A program made the position numbers and the translations under genes. A stretch of DNA of 64,000 nucleotides from Chryseobacterium viscerum (lineage in GTDB: Bacteria > Bacteroidota > Bacteroidia > Flavobacteriales > Weeksellaceae). The notes beneath the pieces were generated by a model, which did not search any database, was not told the origin of the DNA, and saw only the letters and a list, made by a program, of their open reading frames with translations. This document shows, one piece after another, positions 7,589-17,122 of this stretch (position 1 is the first letter of the stretch; every line of letters starts with the position of its first letter). The stretch lies in the NCBI RefSeq assembly GCF_002899945.2, contig NZ_PPEG02000010.1:124001-188000 (forward strand). Reading direction: 5' to 3'.

Positions 7589-8947
7589 ATGTCAAATACC
7601 TTTTCCAAAATCAGAAACGCAATAGGACTATTCACATCCATAGATTTTGATCAGCTGAGTGCCATTTCTCAAAAAGTAGATCTGCCAAAACTGATGCATA
7701 ATTTTTCAAAACTGGATGATAAACAGCTTTCCGGGCTTATGAAAATGCTTGATCCGGAAAAGAAAAAGAAGGAACTTCCCCCTATTGATGGAGACTTCTA
7801 TGATATCTACCATACTCTGTCCCCCGAACAACGCGAAATTCAGCTTAAAGTAAGAGCATTCATGGAAAAAGAAGTAAAACCTCTGGTCAATCATTACTGG
7901 CTTAGAGATGAATTTCCTTTTGAACTGATTCCGAAATTCCAAAAACTGGATATCTGCGGTGTTACTTATGAAGGGTACGGCTGTCCGGGAATGCCTTTCC
8001 TGATGGAAGGTGTTATTGCGATGGAGATGGCGAGAATAGATGCTTCTATTGCCACATTTTTTGGAGTACAATCTGGATTGGCGATGGGATCTATTTATAT
8101 CTGTGGTTCTGAAGAGCAGAAACAGAAATGGCTTCCGCAGATGCAGAAATTTGAAAAAATAGGAGCTTTTGGGCTTACAGAACCGGAAGTAGGTTCCGGA
8201 GCAGCAGGTGGATTGACTGTAACCTGCAAAAAAACACCTGAAGGATGGGTACTGAACGGTCAGAAAAAATGGATTGGGAATGCTACTTTTGCCGATATTA
8301 TCATTATCTGGGCAAGAGATTTAGACAGTGGAGAAGTAAAAGGATTTATTGTAGAAAAAGATAATCCGGGATATTCCGTAGAAAAGATCAAAGGGAAAAT
8401 GGCTTTAAGAATTGTGCAGAACGGATTGATCACCTTAAAAGACTGTCTTGTAACCGAAGAAAATCGTTTGCAGAACGCCAATTCCTTTAAAGATACTGGA
8501 AAAGTACTGAGAATGACAAGGGCAGGAGTAGCATGGATGGCCACCGGATGTGCAAGAGGAGCGTATGAAAGTGCATTGGATTATACCCGAAAAAGAGAAC
8601 AGTTTGGAAGACCTATCGCCTCATTTCAAATGATTCAGGGGCATCTGGTAGAAATGCTATCTAACCTTACAGCAATGCAGACCATGGTTTTTAGACTATC
8701 TGAAATGCAGGATGAAGGAATTTTAAAAGATGAACATGCTTCGCTGGCTAAAGTTTTCTGTACACTCAGAACAAGAGATATTGTTTCCAGAGCAAGAGAA
8801 GTGCTGGGTGGAAACGGAATTTTGCTGGAATATGATGTAGCTCGTTTCGTAGCCGATGCCGAAGCTATTTATTCTTATGAAGGGACAAAAGAAATCAACT
8901 CGCTCATCGTAGGACGATCGATTACAGGATTCAGTGCTTTTGTGTAA
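7589..8947 (+). CDS. Acyl-CoA dehydrogenase, glutaryl-CoA dehydrogenase/ACX4-like
   Basis: 452 residues from the ATG at 7589; a TTG start at 7532 is possible in frame but spans the likely promoter. FAD-dependent alpha,beta-dehydrogenation of acyl-CoA. Seen: AFGLTEPEVGSGA (FAD/acyl-CoA binding), NGQKKWIGNA, REQFGRPIASFQMIQ, EVLGGNGI, and the C-terminal SYEGTKEINSLIVGRSITGFSAF in which Glu431 aligns with the catalytic base of glutaryl-CoA dehydrogenases. About 60 N-terminal residues precede the usual domain. The closest match I recognise is the GCDH/ACX4 group, but substrate specificity cannot be decided from motifs. Confidence 0.93.
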   Translation: MSNTFSKIRNAIGLFTSIDFDQLSAISQKVDLPKLMHNFSKLDDKQLSGLMKMLDPEKKKKELPPIDGDFYDIYHTLSPEQREIQLKVRAFMEKEVKPLVNHYWLRDEFPFELIPKFQKLDICGVTYEGYGCPGMPFLMEGVIAMEMARIDASIATFFGVQSGLAMGSIYICGSEEQKQKWLPQMQKFEKIGAFGLTEPEVGSGAAGGLTVTCKKTPEGWVLNGQKKWIGNATFADIIIIWARDLDSGEVKGFIVEKDNPGYSVEKIKGKMALRIVQNGLITLKDCLVTEENRLQNANSFKDTGKVLRMTRAGVAWMATGCARGAYESALDYTRKREQFGRPIASFQMIQGHLVEMLSNLTAMQTMVFRLSEMQDEGILKDEHASLAKVFCTLRTRDIVSRAREVLGGNGILLEYDVARFVADAEAIYSYEGTKEINSLIVGRSITGFSAFV

Positions 8948-8950
8948 GGA

Positions 8951-9003
8951 GCAGATGATAGGTTGCAGGTTATAGGTAATACAACCTGCAGCCTACTATC
9001 TGC
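8951..9003. repeat. long imperfect palindrome between convergent genes
   Basis: Two 21-nt arms (8951-8971 and 8983-9003) pair at 18 of 21 positions around an 11-nt loop. There is no T-run, so it is not a simple intrinsic terminator, though it sits between convergent genes and could block read-through both ways. The phrase GGTTGCAGGTT suggests a dispersed REP-like element. Confidence 0.65.
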
Positions 9004-9007
9004 AGCC

Positions 9008-9385
9008 TTATGAAACTAAATGCTTGTATTTTTCTTTATTGTCAATAATGATCCAAAGGTTGATCAGGAACATCACTCCGGCGATGCTCATTCCCATTGG
9101 AGATTTATCCATCGTGAAAATGTGGGTAACAATTCCTACCATGACAGGTAAAATAACAATGGCACCTAACGCTCTTGTTTTTGGGAAAATAAATAGTAAT
9201 CCGCCAATGACTTCTACGATACCCACCAAAGGCATCAGCCAGCTGATTTCTCCAAAAGCAGAGAAAAGTTTCATTTGCTCTGGAGTAGGTTTCTCCATTG
9301 GCATATAATTAAAAAACTTGTTTAATCCAGCATTAATAAACATAAGCCCGAAAAGTAAGCATAAAATGAATTTTACTATTTTCAT
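9008..9385 (-). CDS. DoxX family membrane protein
   Basis: 125 residues, four predicted membrane helices (about 3-21, 47-68, 71-92, 98-116). The pattern ILCLLFGLMFINAGLNKFF, then PLVGIVEVIGGLLFIFP, is typical of small DoxX-like proteins. Members are linked to quinone-related or oxidative-stress functions in other bacteria, but no specific role can be given here. It is convergent with the acyl-CoA dehydrogenase gene. Confidence 0.85.
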   Translation of the reverse strand: MKIVKFILCLLFGLMFINAGLNKFFNYMPMEKPTPEQMKLFSAFGEISWLMPLVGIVEVIGGLLFIFPKTRALGAIVILPVMVGIVTHIFTMDKSPMGMSIAGVMFLINLWIIIDNKEKYKHLVS

Positions 9386-9480
9386 AATTGATGATTTTAT
9401 ATCAAATGTAAAATAAAAATAGGATTTATTGATTTAATTTTTATAAAAAACATTTAATTAATGTTAATGGTAGGTTAATG

Positions 9481-9513
9481 TTGGATTTTGAATAATTTTA
9501 TTATCTATATTTG
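9481..9513 (+). promoter_or_regulatory. promoter of the double-glycine peptide gene
   Basis: TTG at 9481-9483, a 22-bp spacer, then TATATTTG at 9506-9513: a full match to the Bacteroidetes -33/-7 arrangement. The ATG follows 28 nt later. Confidence 0.65.
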
Positions 9514-9541
9514 AGATACAAACAAAAACTAATAAAATATT

Positions 9542-9790
9542 ATGTTGAAAAGCTTAAAAAAATTAAACCGTACGGATTTAAGAGAAATTCAAGGGGGTGG
9601 TGGCATTGGAAAATGTGATATAGGCCCAATAGGATGTCCATGTAAAATTCCACCTGGTGATCCTTGTTTAGGCGGGGGCGGAGGTACGACACCACCACCG
9701 GATTATGGATACTGCCCGGATATTCAGGCCAATATTCTATGTACAGAAACCTGTCCAAACGGAATGAGCCCATACTGCGCTCTTCCATAG
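9542..9790 (+). CDS. Bacteriocin-like secreted peptide with double-glycine leader
   Basis: 82 residues. The first 19 residues, MLKSLKKLNRTDLREIQGG, form a leader ending in Gly-Gly, the cleavage signal of peptides exported by C39-peptidase ABC transporters. The LKKLNRxxL leader is familiar from many small Chryseobacterium 'bacteriocin-like' proteins. The mature part is rich in Gly and Pro and holds eight Cys (GKC, GCPC, DPC, YC, LC, TC, YC), suggesting disulfides or metal binding. The unit has its own promoter and terminator. No transporter or immunity gene is seen in the window, so bactericidal activity is unproven; an adhesive or signalling role is possible. Confidence 0.82.
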   Translation: MLKSLKKLNRTDLREIQGGGGIGKCDIGPIGCPCKIPPGDPCLGGGGGTTPPPDYGYCPDIQANILCTETCPNGMSPYCALP

Positions 9791-9800
9791 TAAAATATAA

Positions 9801-9836
9801 AAAGACTGTCTTGAAAAAGGCAGTCTTCTTTTTTAT
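9801..9836 (+). terminator. intrinsic terminator of the double-glycine peptide gene
   Basis: Stem AAGACTG / CAGTCTT with inner imperfect pairing (TCTT/AAGG) and a TTCTTTTTT tail, 10 bp after the stop codon. Confidence 0.85.
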
Positions 9837-9899
9837 ATAAAGTTCGGGTCTGAAATGATCTCACTTACTCTTTATTATCCATTACTCATTACCCATATT

Positions 9900-11012
9900 C
9901 TAGTCCATTTCCTCCAAGGTAATATTCTTAGAAATCTTATAGCTTTTCTTCTTCTTATTGGGCTTCTGTTCTTCACCCAATAATCCTCCCCAAGGTTTGA
10001 GGTCATCCACTCTTTCGCAGATAATTTTAATAATAGCAATAGCTGGAATACACAGGAACATTCCTGCAATTCCCCAAAGATGCTCGCCTAAAAGAATACC
10101 AATAAAGGAAAATAAAGCATTGATCTTTACTTTGGAACCTACAACAAATGGAAGAACAATATTTCCGTCTACCGCATGAATCGCAATATAACCCAATGCA
10201 ACATAAATACATGTGGAAGGAGTTGAAGTGGCAAATGCTATAAAACATGAAATTAAAAGAGAAATAAAAATTCCCAGATACGGAATGACGTTTAGTAATC
10301 CTGTCAGAACTCCTAAAAGAATAGCATATTTCACGCCCAGAATTGTAAGAAGGATTGAAGTAAGAATAGATACGATAATTACCTGTAGAAAAAGTCCGAA
10401 GATATATTTCTTGGTCATAATACGAATCTCACTTACGGCTTCCTGTACACTCGCTTTATGTCTTTCGTTGAAAACAGTAACGATAAAATTATTTAAAAGC
10501 CTTCTGTAATTTAAAATAAAGATAAAAAACAGGGTGAAAAATATAATAAAACCGAATCCCGTTGAAAATATCCCAAAAGTAAACCCTAAGATCATTCCTG
10601 AAGAAGATAAGAGTTTATTCAATCCCTGGTTGATATAATCTACCTGTTCATCCACTTTCACATTGAATGTTTTGGAAACCCAGTGCTGGAGACCATTAAA
10701 AACAGTAGTAAACTGTTCTTTAAGGTGGGGAAGATCCTTGCTGAAATCAGAGAGCTGATTGGTGAAGAAATAAATGATTCCACCTAAAATCATCAGCATA
10801 ATAAATACCGAGGTCATGGTAGACATTGATCTTGGAAACCTTAGCTTTTTTTCCATAAAAGTGGCAGCCGGTAAAAACAGCATAGCCAGCAGGAATGCCA
10901 GGAAAAACGGAGCTAAAATACTCTGTCCTAATGCCAGAAGATAACCAAGGCCGATAATGGAAACCACTACCAGCGAAAGCTTGAGAAGGAAAGGGAGTCT
11001 AAGAAAATTCAT
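9900..11012 (-). CDS. AI-2E family transporter (PerM-like permease)
   Basis: 370 residues with about eight membrane helices: two near the N-terminus, one near 60-80, a long soluble segment (about 85-135), then helices through residue 330, and a Lys-rich tail. The signature GLLNVIPYLGIF and the late VGSKVKINALFSFIGILLGEHLWGIAGMFLCIPAIAI block are typical of the AI-2E/PerM family. Members export diverse solutes or ions; the substrate cannot be inferred. It is downstream of lon but separated by two hairpins, so probably monocistronic. Confidence 0.92.
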   Translation of the reverse strand: MNFLRLPFLLKLSLVVVSIIGLGYLLALGQSILAPFFLAFLLAMLFLPAATFMEKKLRFPRSMSTMTSVFIMLMILGGIIYFFTNQLSDFSKDLPHLKEQFTTVFNGLQHWVSKTFNVKVDEQVDYINQGLNKLLSSSGMILGFTFGIFSTGFGFIIFFTLFFIFILNYRRLLNNFIVTVFNERHKASVQEAVSEIRIMTKKYIFGLFLQVIIVSILTSILLTILGVKYAILLGVLTGLLNVIPYLGIFISLLISCFIAFATSTPSTCIYVALGYIAIHAVDGNIVLPFVVGSKVKINALFSFIGILLGEHLWGIAGMFLCIPAIAIIKIICERVDDLKPWGGLLGEEQKPNKKKKSYKISKNITLEEMD

Positions 11013-11047
11013 AATCTATAAAATCTGTAGTGTGGAATAAAAATAAG

Positions 11048-11095
11048 AAAACCCCACTGAATTGAAAAATTTTTATTCAATCCTTCAGGGTTTTT
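11048..11095. terminator. inverted repeat between lon and the AI-2E gene
   Basis: AAAACCC..ACTGAATTGAA pairs imperfectly with TTCAAT..TTCAGGGTTTT. On the minus strand it is followed by TTTTCTTATTTTT. It is either a second terminator behind lon or a structure in the AI-2E leader. Confidence 0.5.
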
Positions 11096-11158
11096 CTTGT
11101 AATGAAGCAAATTTTATTCCACCGAATAAATAAAATTCTGTTTTTTATTTATAAAACA

Positions 11159-11190
11159 GAAACACGCTCTGATATTCAGAGCGTGTTTCC
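11159..11190 (-). terminator. intrinsic terminator of lon
   Basis: Perfect stem GAAACACGCTCTGA / TCAGAGCGTGTTTC with a 3-nt loop, 25 bp past the lon stop, followed on the minus strand by a T-rich stretch. Confidence 0.85.
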
Positions 11191-11214
11191 TTATTGAGAA
11201 GTTAATATGTTATT

Positions 11215-13620
11215 TTATGCTTCAATAGCAATGTCAATTACTTCCTCCATTCTGTTGACGTAATGGATGTTTAGATTTTTCAAATAATCTTTTTTGATCT
11301 CTTCCACGTCTTTTCTGTTGGCTTCACAAAGAATAACATCTTTTACTCCTGCTCTTGTCGCAGCAAGAAGTTTTTCTTTGATTCCCCCTACAGGAAGTAC
11401 TTTTCCTCTTAGCGTAATTTCTCCTGTCATGGCAAGGTGAGGTTTTATCTTTTTATTTTTAAAAGAAGAAACCATTGAAGTTAGCATTGCAATACCCGCA
11501 GAAGGTCCATCTTTAGGAGTTGCTCCTTCAGGAACATGGACGTGGATGTTTTTCTTATCCAGTTCTTCCTGAGAGATTCCCAGTTCGTCATGTTTGGCTT
11601 TAATATATTCCAGGGCAATCGTAGCAGATTCCTTCATGACTGTTCCAAGGTTTCCGGTCATGGTCAAAGAACCTTTTCCGTTGCTTAGAATACTTTCAAT
11701 ATAAAGGATATCTCCACCAACACTTGTCCATGCAAGACCTGTTACAACACCCGGAACTCCGGTGATTTCAGATAAGCTTTTTGGTCTTGGTACACCAAGG
11801 ATCTCATCTACTTTTTCCACTGAAATTTTTGGATCATAATCTTTTACCAGAGCAGTCTGAAGGGCTACCCATCTTGCAACGGCAGCAATTCTTTTCTCCA
11901 GAGTTCTTACACCGCTTTCAGAAGTATGGGCCTCTATAATATGCTTAAGCTCTGCATTTCCAAGTTTGAATGATTTAGCATCTAAGCCATTTTCTTCCTG
12001 TTGTTTCTTGATTAAATGTCTTTTCGCAATTTCAGTCTTTTCTTCCAAAGTATAGCCGGCAATCTGAATGATTTCCGTTCTGTCCAAAAGAGGAGTCTGT
12101 ATGGTTGAAAGAGAATTGGCCGTAGCAATGAACATTACTTTTGACAAATCATATCCCATCTCAAGGAAATTGTCATAAAAAGACTTATTTTGTTCAGGAT
12201 CAAGAACTTCTAGAAGTGCTGAGCTTGGATCACCATGGATGCCTTGTGCGATTTTATCAATCTCATCAAGAACAATTACCGGGTTTGAAGTACCGGATTT
12301 TTTGATAGATTGTAAAATCCTTCCCGCCATAGCACCAATATATGTTTTTCTATGTCCGCGGATTTCGCTCTCGTCATGAAGACCACCTAGAGATAATCTT
12401 ACATATTTTCTTCCTAAAGCATCTGCAATAGATTTTCCTAAAGATGTTTTACCCACTCCCGGAGGCCCTACCAATAATAAGATAGGAGATTTCATGTTGT
12501 TTTTTAATTTTAAAACAGCCATGTGCTCCAGAATTCTTTTCTTGATATCTTCCAGTCCGAAGTGTGCCTTGTCTAGTACTTTTTCAGCCTTTGCGATATC
12601 AAAAATATCTTTTGTATAGGTTTCCCATGGAAGATCTGTAAAGAAATCCAGATAGTTTCTCTGTACATTATAGTCCGGAGAATTAGGATTCTGACGTTGA
12701 AGCCTGTTGATTTCCTTTTGGAAATGCTCCTCTACTTCCTTGCTCCATTTCTTAGTTTTAGCCTTAGCAATTAGATCTTCAACATCACTTTCAGGTCCTC
12801 CGCCCAGTTCTTCCTGGATGGTTCTGATCTGTTGATTCAGAAAATATTCTCTTTGCTGCTTGTCAAGATCTTTTGAGGTCTTCTGGTGAATCTGATTTCT
12901 CAATTCCAGTTTTCTGAAATCCTCATGCATCATTTCATAGCATTGCTTAGCTCTTATCATCAGGCTTTTCTCTTCAAGGAGCTTTTGCTTGGCAATCGAA
13001 GAAAAATTGGCGTTGGTACAGATGAAATTCAGAAGATCATCATTATTGTTGATGTTTTTGATCGCGAAATTTGCTGCATTAGGAATATTAGGATCCAGTT
13101 CAATGATCTTTAAAGCAAGATCTTTGATGTTTTCCAGCAATGCCTCATATTCTTCCTGATCTTTAGGCTGGGTATCTTTTAATTTTGATATTTCCGCTCT
13201 GAAATAAGGTTGGTTTTCAATGATCTTTTTAATCTTAAATCGGTGAAAACCTTTTGTAATAGCAGTAATATTGCCTTCCGGGAGCTTGATGATCTTAATG
13301 ATCTTGGCCAATGTACCGGTTGTATAAATATCTTTTTCGGAAGGTTGTTCCAGATCCGAATTTTTCTGGCTTACAATTCCAATGAAATCTCCGTTCTTCT
13401 GTGCTTCCTCAAGAAGTTGTATTGAAGTCTTTCTCCCTGCAGTAATAGGAATTACCACATTGGGGAACATGACCATATTTCTTACGGGAAGTATAGGGAA
13501 TATTTTCTGTTCGGAATTTTTATCAGTCTCTGCGAAGTCGGAAAGATTGATTTCTTCAGTGACAATATCAAAACCGTCGCCGATCATTTCTTCTAAACTA
13601 ATATCTTCAAATTCTGTCAT
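11215..13620 (-). CDS. lon: Lon ATP-dependent protease
   Basis: Homohexameric cytosolic AAA+ protease degrading damaged and regulatory proteins. 801 residues from the ATG at 13620; a TTG two codons upstream is also in frame but less likely. Domain order: N-terminal LON substrate domain ([19 protein letters not shown]), AAA+ module with Walker [10 protein letters not shown] and the [22 protein letters not shown]-like pore region (here AMAGR), Walker [10 protein letters not shown], then the protease domain with catalytic Ser707 (DGPSAG) and Lys748 (GGIKEK). A palindrome lies between the start codon and the upstream region. Confidence 0.98.
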   Translation of the reverse strand: MTEFEDISLEEMIGDGFDIVTEEINLSDFAETDKNSEQKIFPILPVRNMVMFPNVVIPITAGRKTSIQLLEEAQKNGDFIGIVSQKNSDLEQPSEKDIYTTGTLAKIIKIIKLPEGNITAITKGFHRFKIKKIIENQPYFRAEISKLKDTQPKDQEEYEALLENIKDLALKIIELDPNIPNAANFAIKNINNNDDLLNFICTNANFSSIAKQKLLEEKSLMIRAKQCYEMMHEDFRKLELRNQIHQKTSKDLDKQQREYFLNQQIRTIQEELGGGPESDVEDLIAKAKTKKWSKEVEEHFQKEINRLQRQNPNSPDYNVQRNYLDFFTDLPWETYTKDIFDIAKAEKVLDKAHFGLEDIKKRILEHMAVLKLKNNMKSPILLLVGPPGVGKTSLGKSIADALGRKYVRLSLGGLHDESEIRGHRKTYIGAMAGRILQSIKKSGTSNPVIVLDEIDKIAQGIHGDPSSALLEVLDPEQNKSFYDNFLEMGYDLSKVMFIATANSLSTIQTPLLDRTEIIQIAGYTLEEKTEIAKRHLIKKQQEENGLDAKSFKLGNAELKHIIEAHTSESGVRTLEKRIAAVARWVALQTALVKDYDPKISVEKVDEILGVPRPKSLSEITGVPGVVTGLAWTSVGGDILYIESILSNGKGSLTMTGNLGTVMKESATIALEYIKAKHDELGISQEELDKKNIHVHVPEGATPKDGPSAGIAMLTSMVSSFKNKKIKPHLAMTGEITLRGKVLPVGGIKEKLLAATRAGVKDVILCEANRKDVEEIKKDYLKNLNIHYVNRMEEVIDIAIEA

Positions 13621-13629
13621 AGTCAATCG

Positions 13630-13646
13630 AATGACAAATTGTCATT
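13630..13646. promoter_or_regulatory. palindrome 10 bp upstream of lon (possible operator)
   Basis: AATGACAA-A-TTGTCATT, a perfect 8-bp inverted repeat around one base. It does not match CIRCE. It is placed where a repressor could block transcription or where an mRNA hairpin could affect initiation. Function unknown. Confidence 0.4.
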
Positions 13647-13843
13647 TTCGTTTTTTATCGTTATTGGGATTTTTTATAAGATGCGCTGAAAACGTGTGGC
13701 ATATTATAATATTCTAGAAATGCACAATACTTATGCCATTTGTTTTTTACTTAAAAATGCGGTCAAAATTTCCTTTTTTAGTTAATCTTTATATTAAAAG
13801 TCAAAATTAAGCACTTCGATTTCTGTAATTTCTTAAAAATGTG

Positions 13844-13851
13844 TATTTTCG
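13844..13851 (+). promoter_or_regulatory. candidate -7 element (TATTTTCG) of the ppiD-like gene
   Basis: TATTTTCG is one base off TAnnTTTG, 29 nt before the ATG. The upstream gap to lon (about 250 bp) shows no gene and no other clear signal apart from the lon palindrome. Confidence 0.4.
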
Positions 13852-13880
13852 CAAACTGATAAAAAACTATAATTTATAAA

Positions 13881-16034
13881 ATGGCAATTTTAGGACAGAT
13901 TAGGAGTAAGCCTTGGCTTTTAATGGGTGTAATAGCCTTAGCGCTTTTGGCGTTCTTGGTAAACCCGGATAGTATCGACAAGGTTTTTGGTAAGAATCCT
14001 GACGTTTTAGGAAAAGTAAACGGTGAGAAAGTCACCCGCGAAGAGTTCAATGATCAACTTTTCGTGCTGCAGCAGCAGGCCGAACAACAAGGTCGTCCGA
14101 AAAACGGTCTTGAAGAACAGGCTTGGCAGTTACTTGTACAATCTAAACTTATCAAACAACAGTTTGAGAAATTGGGCTTTGAAATGACTGATGATTATTT
14201 CTGGAATCAAATCCAGTACGATCAGATGTTTGCTCAGAATCAACAGTTCTTTGATGAGAAAGGTAATTTTAAAACTCAAGAGCTTAAAAAAGAAATTGAA
14301 ACATTAAAAAACACCAATCCTCAGGGATATGCTCAATGGTTGAAAACTAAAAAGACGGTTGAGTATAGACTAATGGCAAGACAGGTGTTTATGAATATTT
14401 CAGCAGGTGTTACTACAGGTAAAAAAGAAGCTGAAGAATTGATGAAGCAGAGAGATCAGCTTGCAGATATCGACTTTGTGAAAGTAGACTATGCAGCTTA
14501 TCTTCAGAAAACAAAGATCAATGTTACAACACAAGATCTTGCGAACTACATCAAGCAGCACCCTGTAATGTTCAAAGCTGAGCCGAGCAGAAATATCGGT
14601 ATCGTATACTTCCCATCTAAACCTAGTGCGGCAGATGATGCAGCAGCCTTGAAAGAGATTACAAAACTTTATTCAGGAGGTACAGATGCAAGTGGAGGTG
14701 CTGAAAACTTCCAGAATACGAAAAATGATTCCATGTTTGTAACGGCAAATTCTGATGCGCCATTCAACCCTCAATATGTGAATCCTACACAATTGCCACC
14801 CACTATAAAAGATCAAATCACTGCAGCAGCAGTAGGTCAGACTTTTGGCCCTTATAAAGAGCAGGATGTATATGTTGTTTCTAAGCTTGTAGGTAAAAGA
14901 GCTTCAGATTCTACATTATCAAGACATATCCTTATTGCTTTCAAAGGAAGCCCGGCAGGTGAAGGAGTAACAAGAACCAAGGAGCAGGCTAAGAAATTGG
15001 CAGACTCTATCGGTGCTATTGTAAAAGCAACTCCTGCTAGATTTACAGAATTCCTTAAGGTTTCTAGCGATCCGAATTCTGCAGCTCAGGGAGGTAGCTT
15101 AGGATGGACAACTCCGGAAACGCCTTTCGTTCCTGAGTTCCTTACTTACCTTGCAAACAATCCAAAAGGAGCTACAGGAGTAGTAGAAACACAGTTCGGT
15201 TACCATATCATCAATATTGAAGATAAAAAATCAGGATCAATGGGGTATAAAGTTGCTAACCTTGTGAAAGCAGTTAAACCTTCAGATGCTACTGAGGCTG
15301 AAACAGATAAAAAATCAAGAAAATTCATTCAGCAGGTTCAAGGAAAATCTTTCAACGATTTCGTGAATATTGCTAAGAAAGGAAACTACCAGTTCACCAA
15401 TCCAAAAGCAGCAAAAAGATTTGAAGCTCAGCTTCAGGGCTTAGGTACTGAAAAAGATCCGGAGATCCTTACTTGGGCTTTCGATAAGAAAAGAACTAAA
15501 GGAGATACTGAATTATTTACAGTAGAAGGAACAGGTGATAAAATTGTAGTTTATCTAAACGGAAAACAAGATGCAGGTCTTGCTGATCCGGAATCTGTGA
15601 GAGATCAGATTGAAGTTCTTGTTAAAAATAAATTGGCAGCAAAACAAATTTCTGATAAAATTGCAGCAGCGAAAGCTTCAAGCTTAGATCAGATTGCTAA
15701 ATTATTCGCAGCTCCAAAACAGTCTGCTCAAGTAAACCTATTGAACCCTTCAATAGCTGGTACTATGGAACCTAAAGTTGCTGGTGCAGCATTCGGTGTT
15801 GCAAAAGGTAAACTATCCAATCCGGTTGAAGGTGGAACAGGAGTTTATGTTTTGATCAAAAAATCAGAAACAGTAAACAAACAACCTGGAGATCTTAAGC
15901 AGTTTACAGAGTCTCTTACTCAAAGAAATTCCGGAATGTTCGGACAAGCTTGGATGAAGAGTCTTCAGGACAATGCAGATATCGAGGATTACAGAATTGA
16001 GATCTGGAACAAGCTGGGAAATCAGCAACAATAA
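13881..16034 (+). CDS. PpiD-like periplasmic chaperone / peptidyl-prolyl isomerase
   Basis: 717 residues. A short cytoplasmic start (MAILGQIRSKP), one membrane anchor (about 13-30, WLLMGVIALALLAFL), then a SurA_N-like chaperone region with VNGEKVTREEFNDQL, a parvulin-type PPIase domain around 340-455 (SRHILIAF, then GSLGWTTPETPFVPEF and TQFGYHIINIEDKK), and a long C-terminal domain with a second, degenerate rotamase-like part. This is the architecture of PpiD/SurA_N_3 proteins that help outer-membrane and periplasmic protein folding. Monocistronic, with a strong terminator behind it. Confidence 0.92.
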   Translation: MAILGQIRSKPWLLMGVIALALLAFLVNPDSIDKVFGKNPDVLGKVNGEKVTREEFNDQLFVLQQQAEQQGRPKNGLEEQAWQLLVQSKLIKQQFEKLGFEMTDDYFWNQIQYDQMFAQNQQFFDEKGNFKTQELKKEIETLKNTNPQGYAQWLKTKKTVEYRLMARQVFMNISAGVTTGKKEAEELMKQRDQLADIDFVKVDYAAYLQKTKINVTTQDLANYIKQHPVMFKAEPSRNIGIVYFPSKPSAADDAAALKEITKLYSGGTDASGGAENFQNTKNDSMFVTANSDAPFNPQYVNPTQLPPTIKDQITAAAVGQTFGPYKEQDVYVVSKLVGKRASDSTLSRHILIAFKGSPAGEGVTRTKEQAKKLADSIGAIVKATPARFTEFLKVSSDPNSAAQGGSLGWTTPETPFVPEFLTYLANNPKGATGVVETQFGYHIINIEDKKSGSMGYKVANLVKAVKPSDATEAETDKKSRKFIQQVQGKSFNDFVNIAKKGNYQFTNPKAAKRFEAQLQGLGTEKDPEILTWAFDKKRTKGDTELFTVEGTGDKIVVYLNGKQDAGLADPESVRDQIEVLVKNKLAAKQISDKIAAAKASSLDQIAKLFAAPKQSAQVNLLNPSIAGTMEPKVAGAAFGVAKGKLSNPVEGGTGVYVLIKKSETVNKQPGDLKQFTESLTQRNSGMFGQAWMKSLQDNADIEDYRIEIWNKLGNQQQ

Positions 16035-16054
16035 GAAATTCATTTCAATGATAT

Positions 16055-16086
16055 AAAAAGCGACAAATTTTTTGTCGCTTTTTTTG
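16055..16086 (+). terminator. intrinsic terminator of the ppiD-like gene
   Basis: AAAAAGCGACAAA / TTTGTCGCTTTTT with a short loop and a T7-type tail, 20 bp past the stop. Confidence 0.92.
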
Positions 16087-16131
16087 TATTTATCGCAGAA
16101 CAATAAAGGAAAAGATTTATTTAAAATGTAC

Positions 16132-16139
16132 TATATTTG
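16132..16139 (+). promoter_or_regulatory. -7 element (TATATTTG) of the MCE/Fe-S operon
   Basis: Exact TAnnTTTG match 21 nt upstream of the GTG start of the MCE gene; it supports that start. Confidence 0.55.
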
Positions 16140-16160
16140 CTTATTAGAAAAAATTAGCAA

Positions 16161-17111
16161 GTGAAGTTCAGTAAAGAAATAAAAGCAGGTGTGATTACAC
16201 TTCTAGCTATTGTAGGTTTTGTGGTGTTGTTTCAGTTTATGAAAGGGAAGAGCCTTTTTACTACTGACAATATATTTTACGCAAAATATGATAATGTAGA
16301 AGGCCTTGCGCAGTCTTCAGCAGTTTCTATCAACGGTTTGAAAGTAGGGCAGGTAGATAAGATTGTTCCTCTGACCGCGAAAGACGGTAAAATCAATTTT
16401 GTTGTAAAAATTACAATAGATAACAAATTCGAGTTTTCGAAAAATTCATCATTGGAAATCTTTGAACCAGGATTAATGTCTGGTAAAGAGATGAGAGTAA
16501 ACCTTGCATATGGAGGTCAGACGGCTAAGGACGGAGACACTCTGAAAGGTGCTTTTAAATTGGGAACACTCGGAAGTCTTTCTTCGCAGGTAGGTCCGGT
16601 AAAAGATCAGCTGCAGGTAGTGCTACACAGAGTAGACTCTTTGATGACCAATGCCAATATGCTTGTTGATGCTCAAAACAGAGCTGAAATAAAAGCTTTA
16701 TTATCCAATCTTAATAAAACCGTAAGTGCATTACAGACGACCGCTGGGAATGTAAATAATCTTGTAGGGCACAATGACCCTAAACTTCAGAAAGTATTGG
16801 ATGATGCAAGTCTTACCATGCAAAGTGGAAAAGTGACTTTGGATAAATATGGAAACCTGGCTCAGAGCATCGATACTAAGCAGTTGAATTCAACAATTGC
16901 CAACTTAGATGCTACAGTAGGAAAATTGAATCAGGTGATTGGCGGTATTGATAAAGGAGAAGGAAGTTTAGGTAAACTGATGAAAGATGATCAGCTTTAT
17001 AACAACCTGAATTCGGCTTCTACTAACTTGAATTCATTAATCGAAGATATGAAAGCGAACCCGAAGAGATATATCAACTTCTCGGTTTTCGGTAAAAATA
17101 ACAAAGACTAA
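16161..17111 (+). CDS. MCE/MlaD family protein
   Basis: 316 residues, GTG start. One N-terminal membrane helix (about 10-27), then an MCE domain (NIFYAKYDNVEGLAQSSAVSINGLKVGQVDKI, about 38-120), then a helical/coiled C-terminal region rich in Asn, Leu and Lys. MCE proteins bind lipid and work with an ABC permease/ATPase in lipid traffic between inner and outer membrane. No mlaE or mlaF is adjacent here. The following gene starts 11 bp later, so it is co-transcribed with two Fe-S proteins, an arrangement seen in other Bacteroidetes; the functional link is unknown. Confidence 0.92.
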   Translation: MKFSKEIKAGVITLLAIVGFVVLFQFMKGKSLFTTDNIFYAKYDNVEGLAQSSAVSINGLKVGQVDKIVPLTAKDGKINFVVKITIDNKFEFSKNSSLEIFEPGLMSGKEMRVNLAYGGQTAKDGDTLKGAFKLGTLGSLSSQVGPVKDQLQVVLHRVDSLMTNANMLVDAQNRAEIKALLSNLNKTVSALQTTAGNVNNLVGHNDPKLQKVLDDASLTMQSGKVTLDKYGNLAQSIDTKQLNSTIANLDATVGKLNQVIGGIDKGEGSLGKLMKDDQLYNNLNSASTNLNSLIEDMKANPKRYINFSVFGKNNKD

Positions 17112-17122
17112 TACGCCACCTT

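Noticed and set aside
9540-9788. Minus-strand open frame of 82 codons opposite the double-glycine peptide gene
   Set aside because: The plus-strand gene has a GG leader, promoter and terminator; the opposite frame has no such signals and its composition mirrors the Gly/Pro codons.
13382-13717. Plus-strand frame of 111 codons opposite the lon start
   Set aside because: Antisense to the conserved Lon N-terminal domain.
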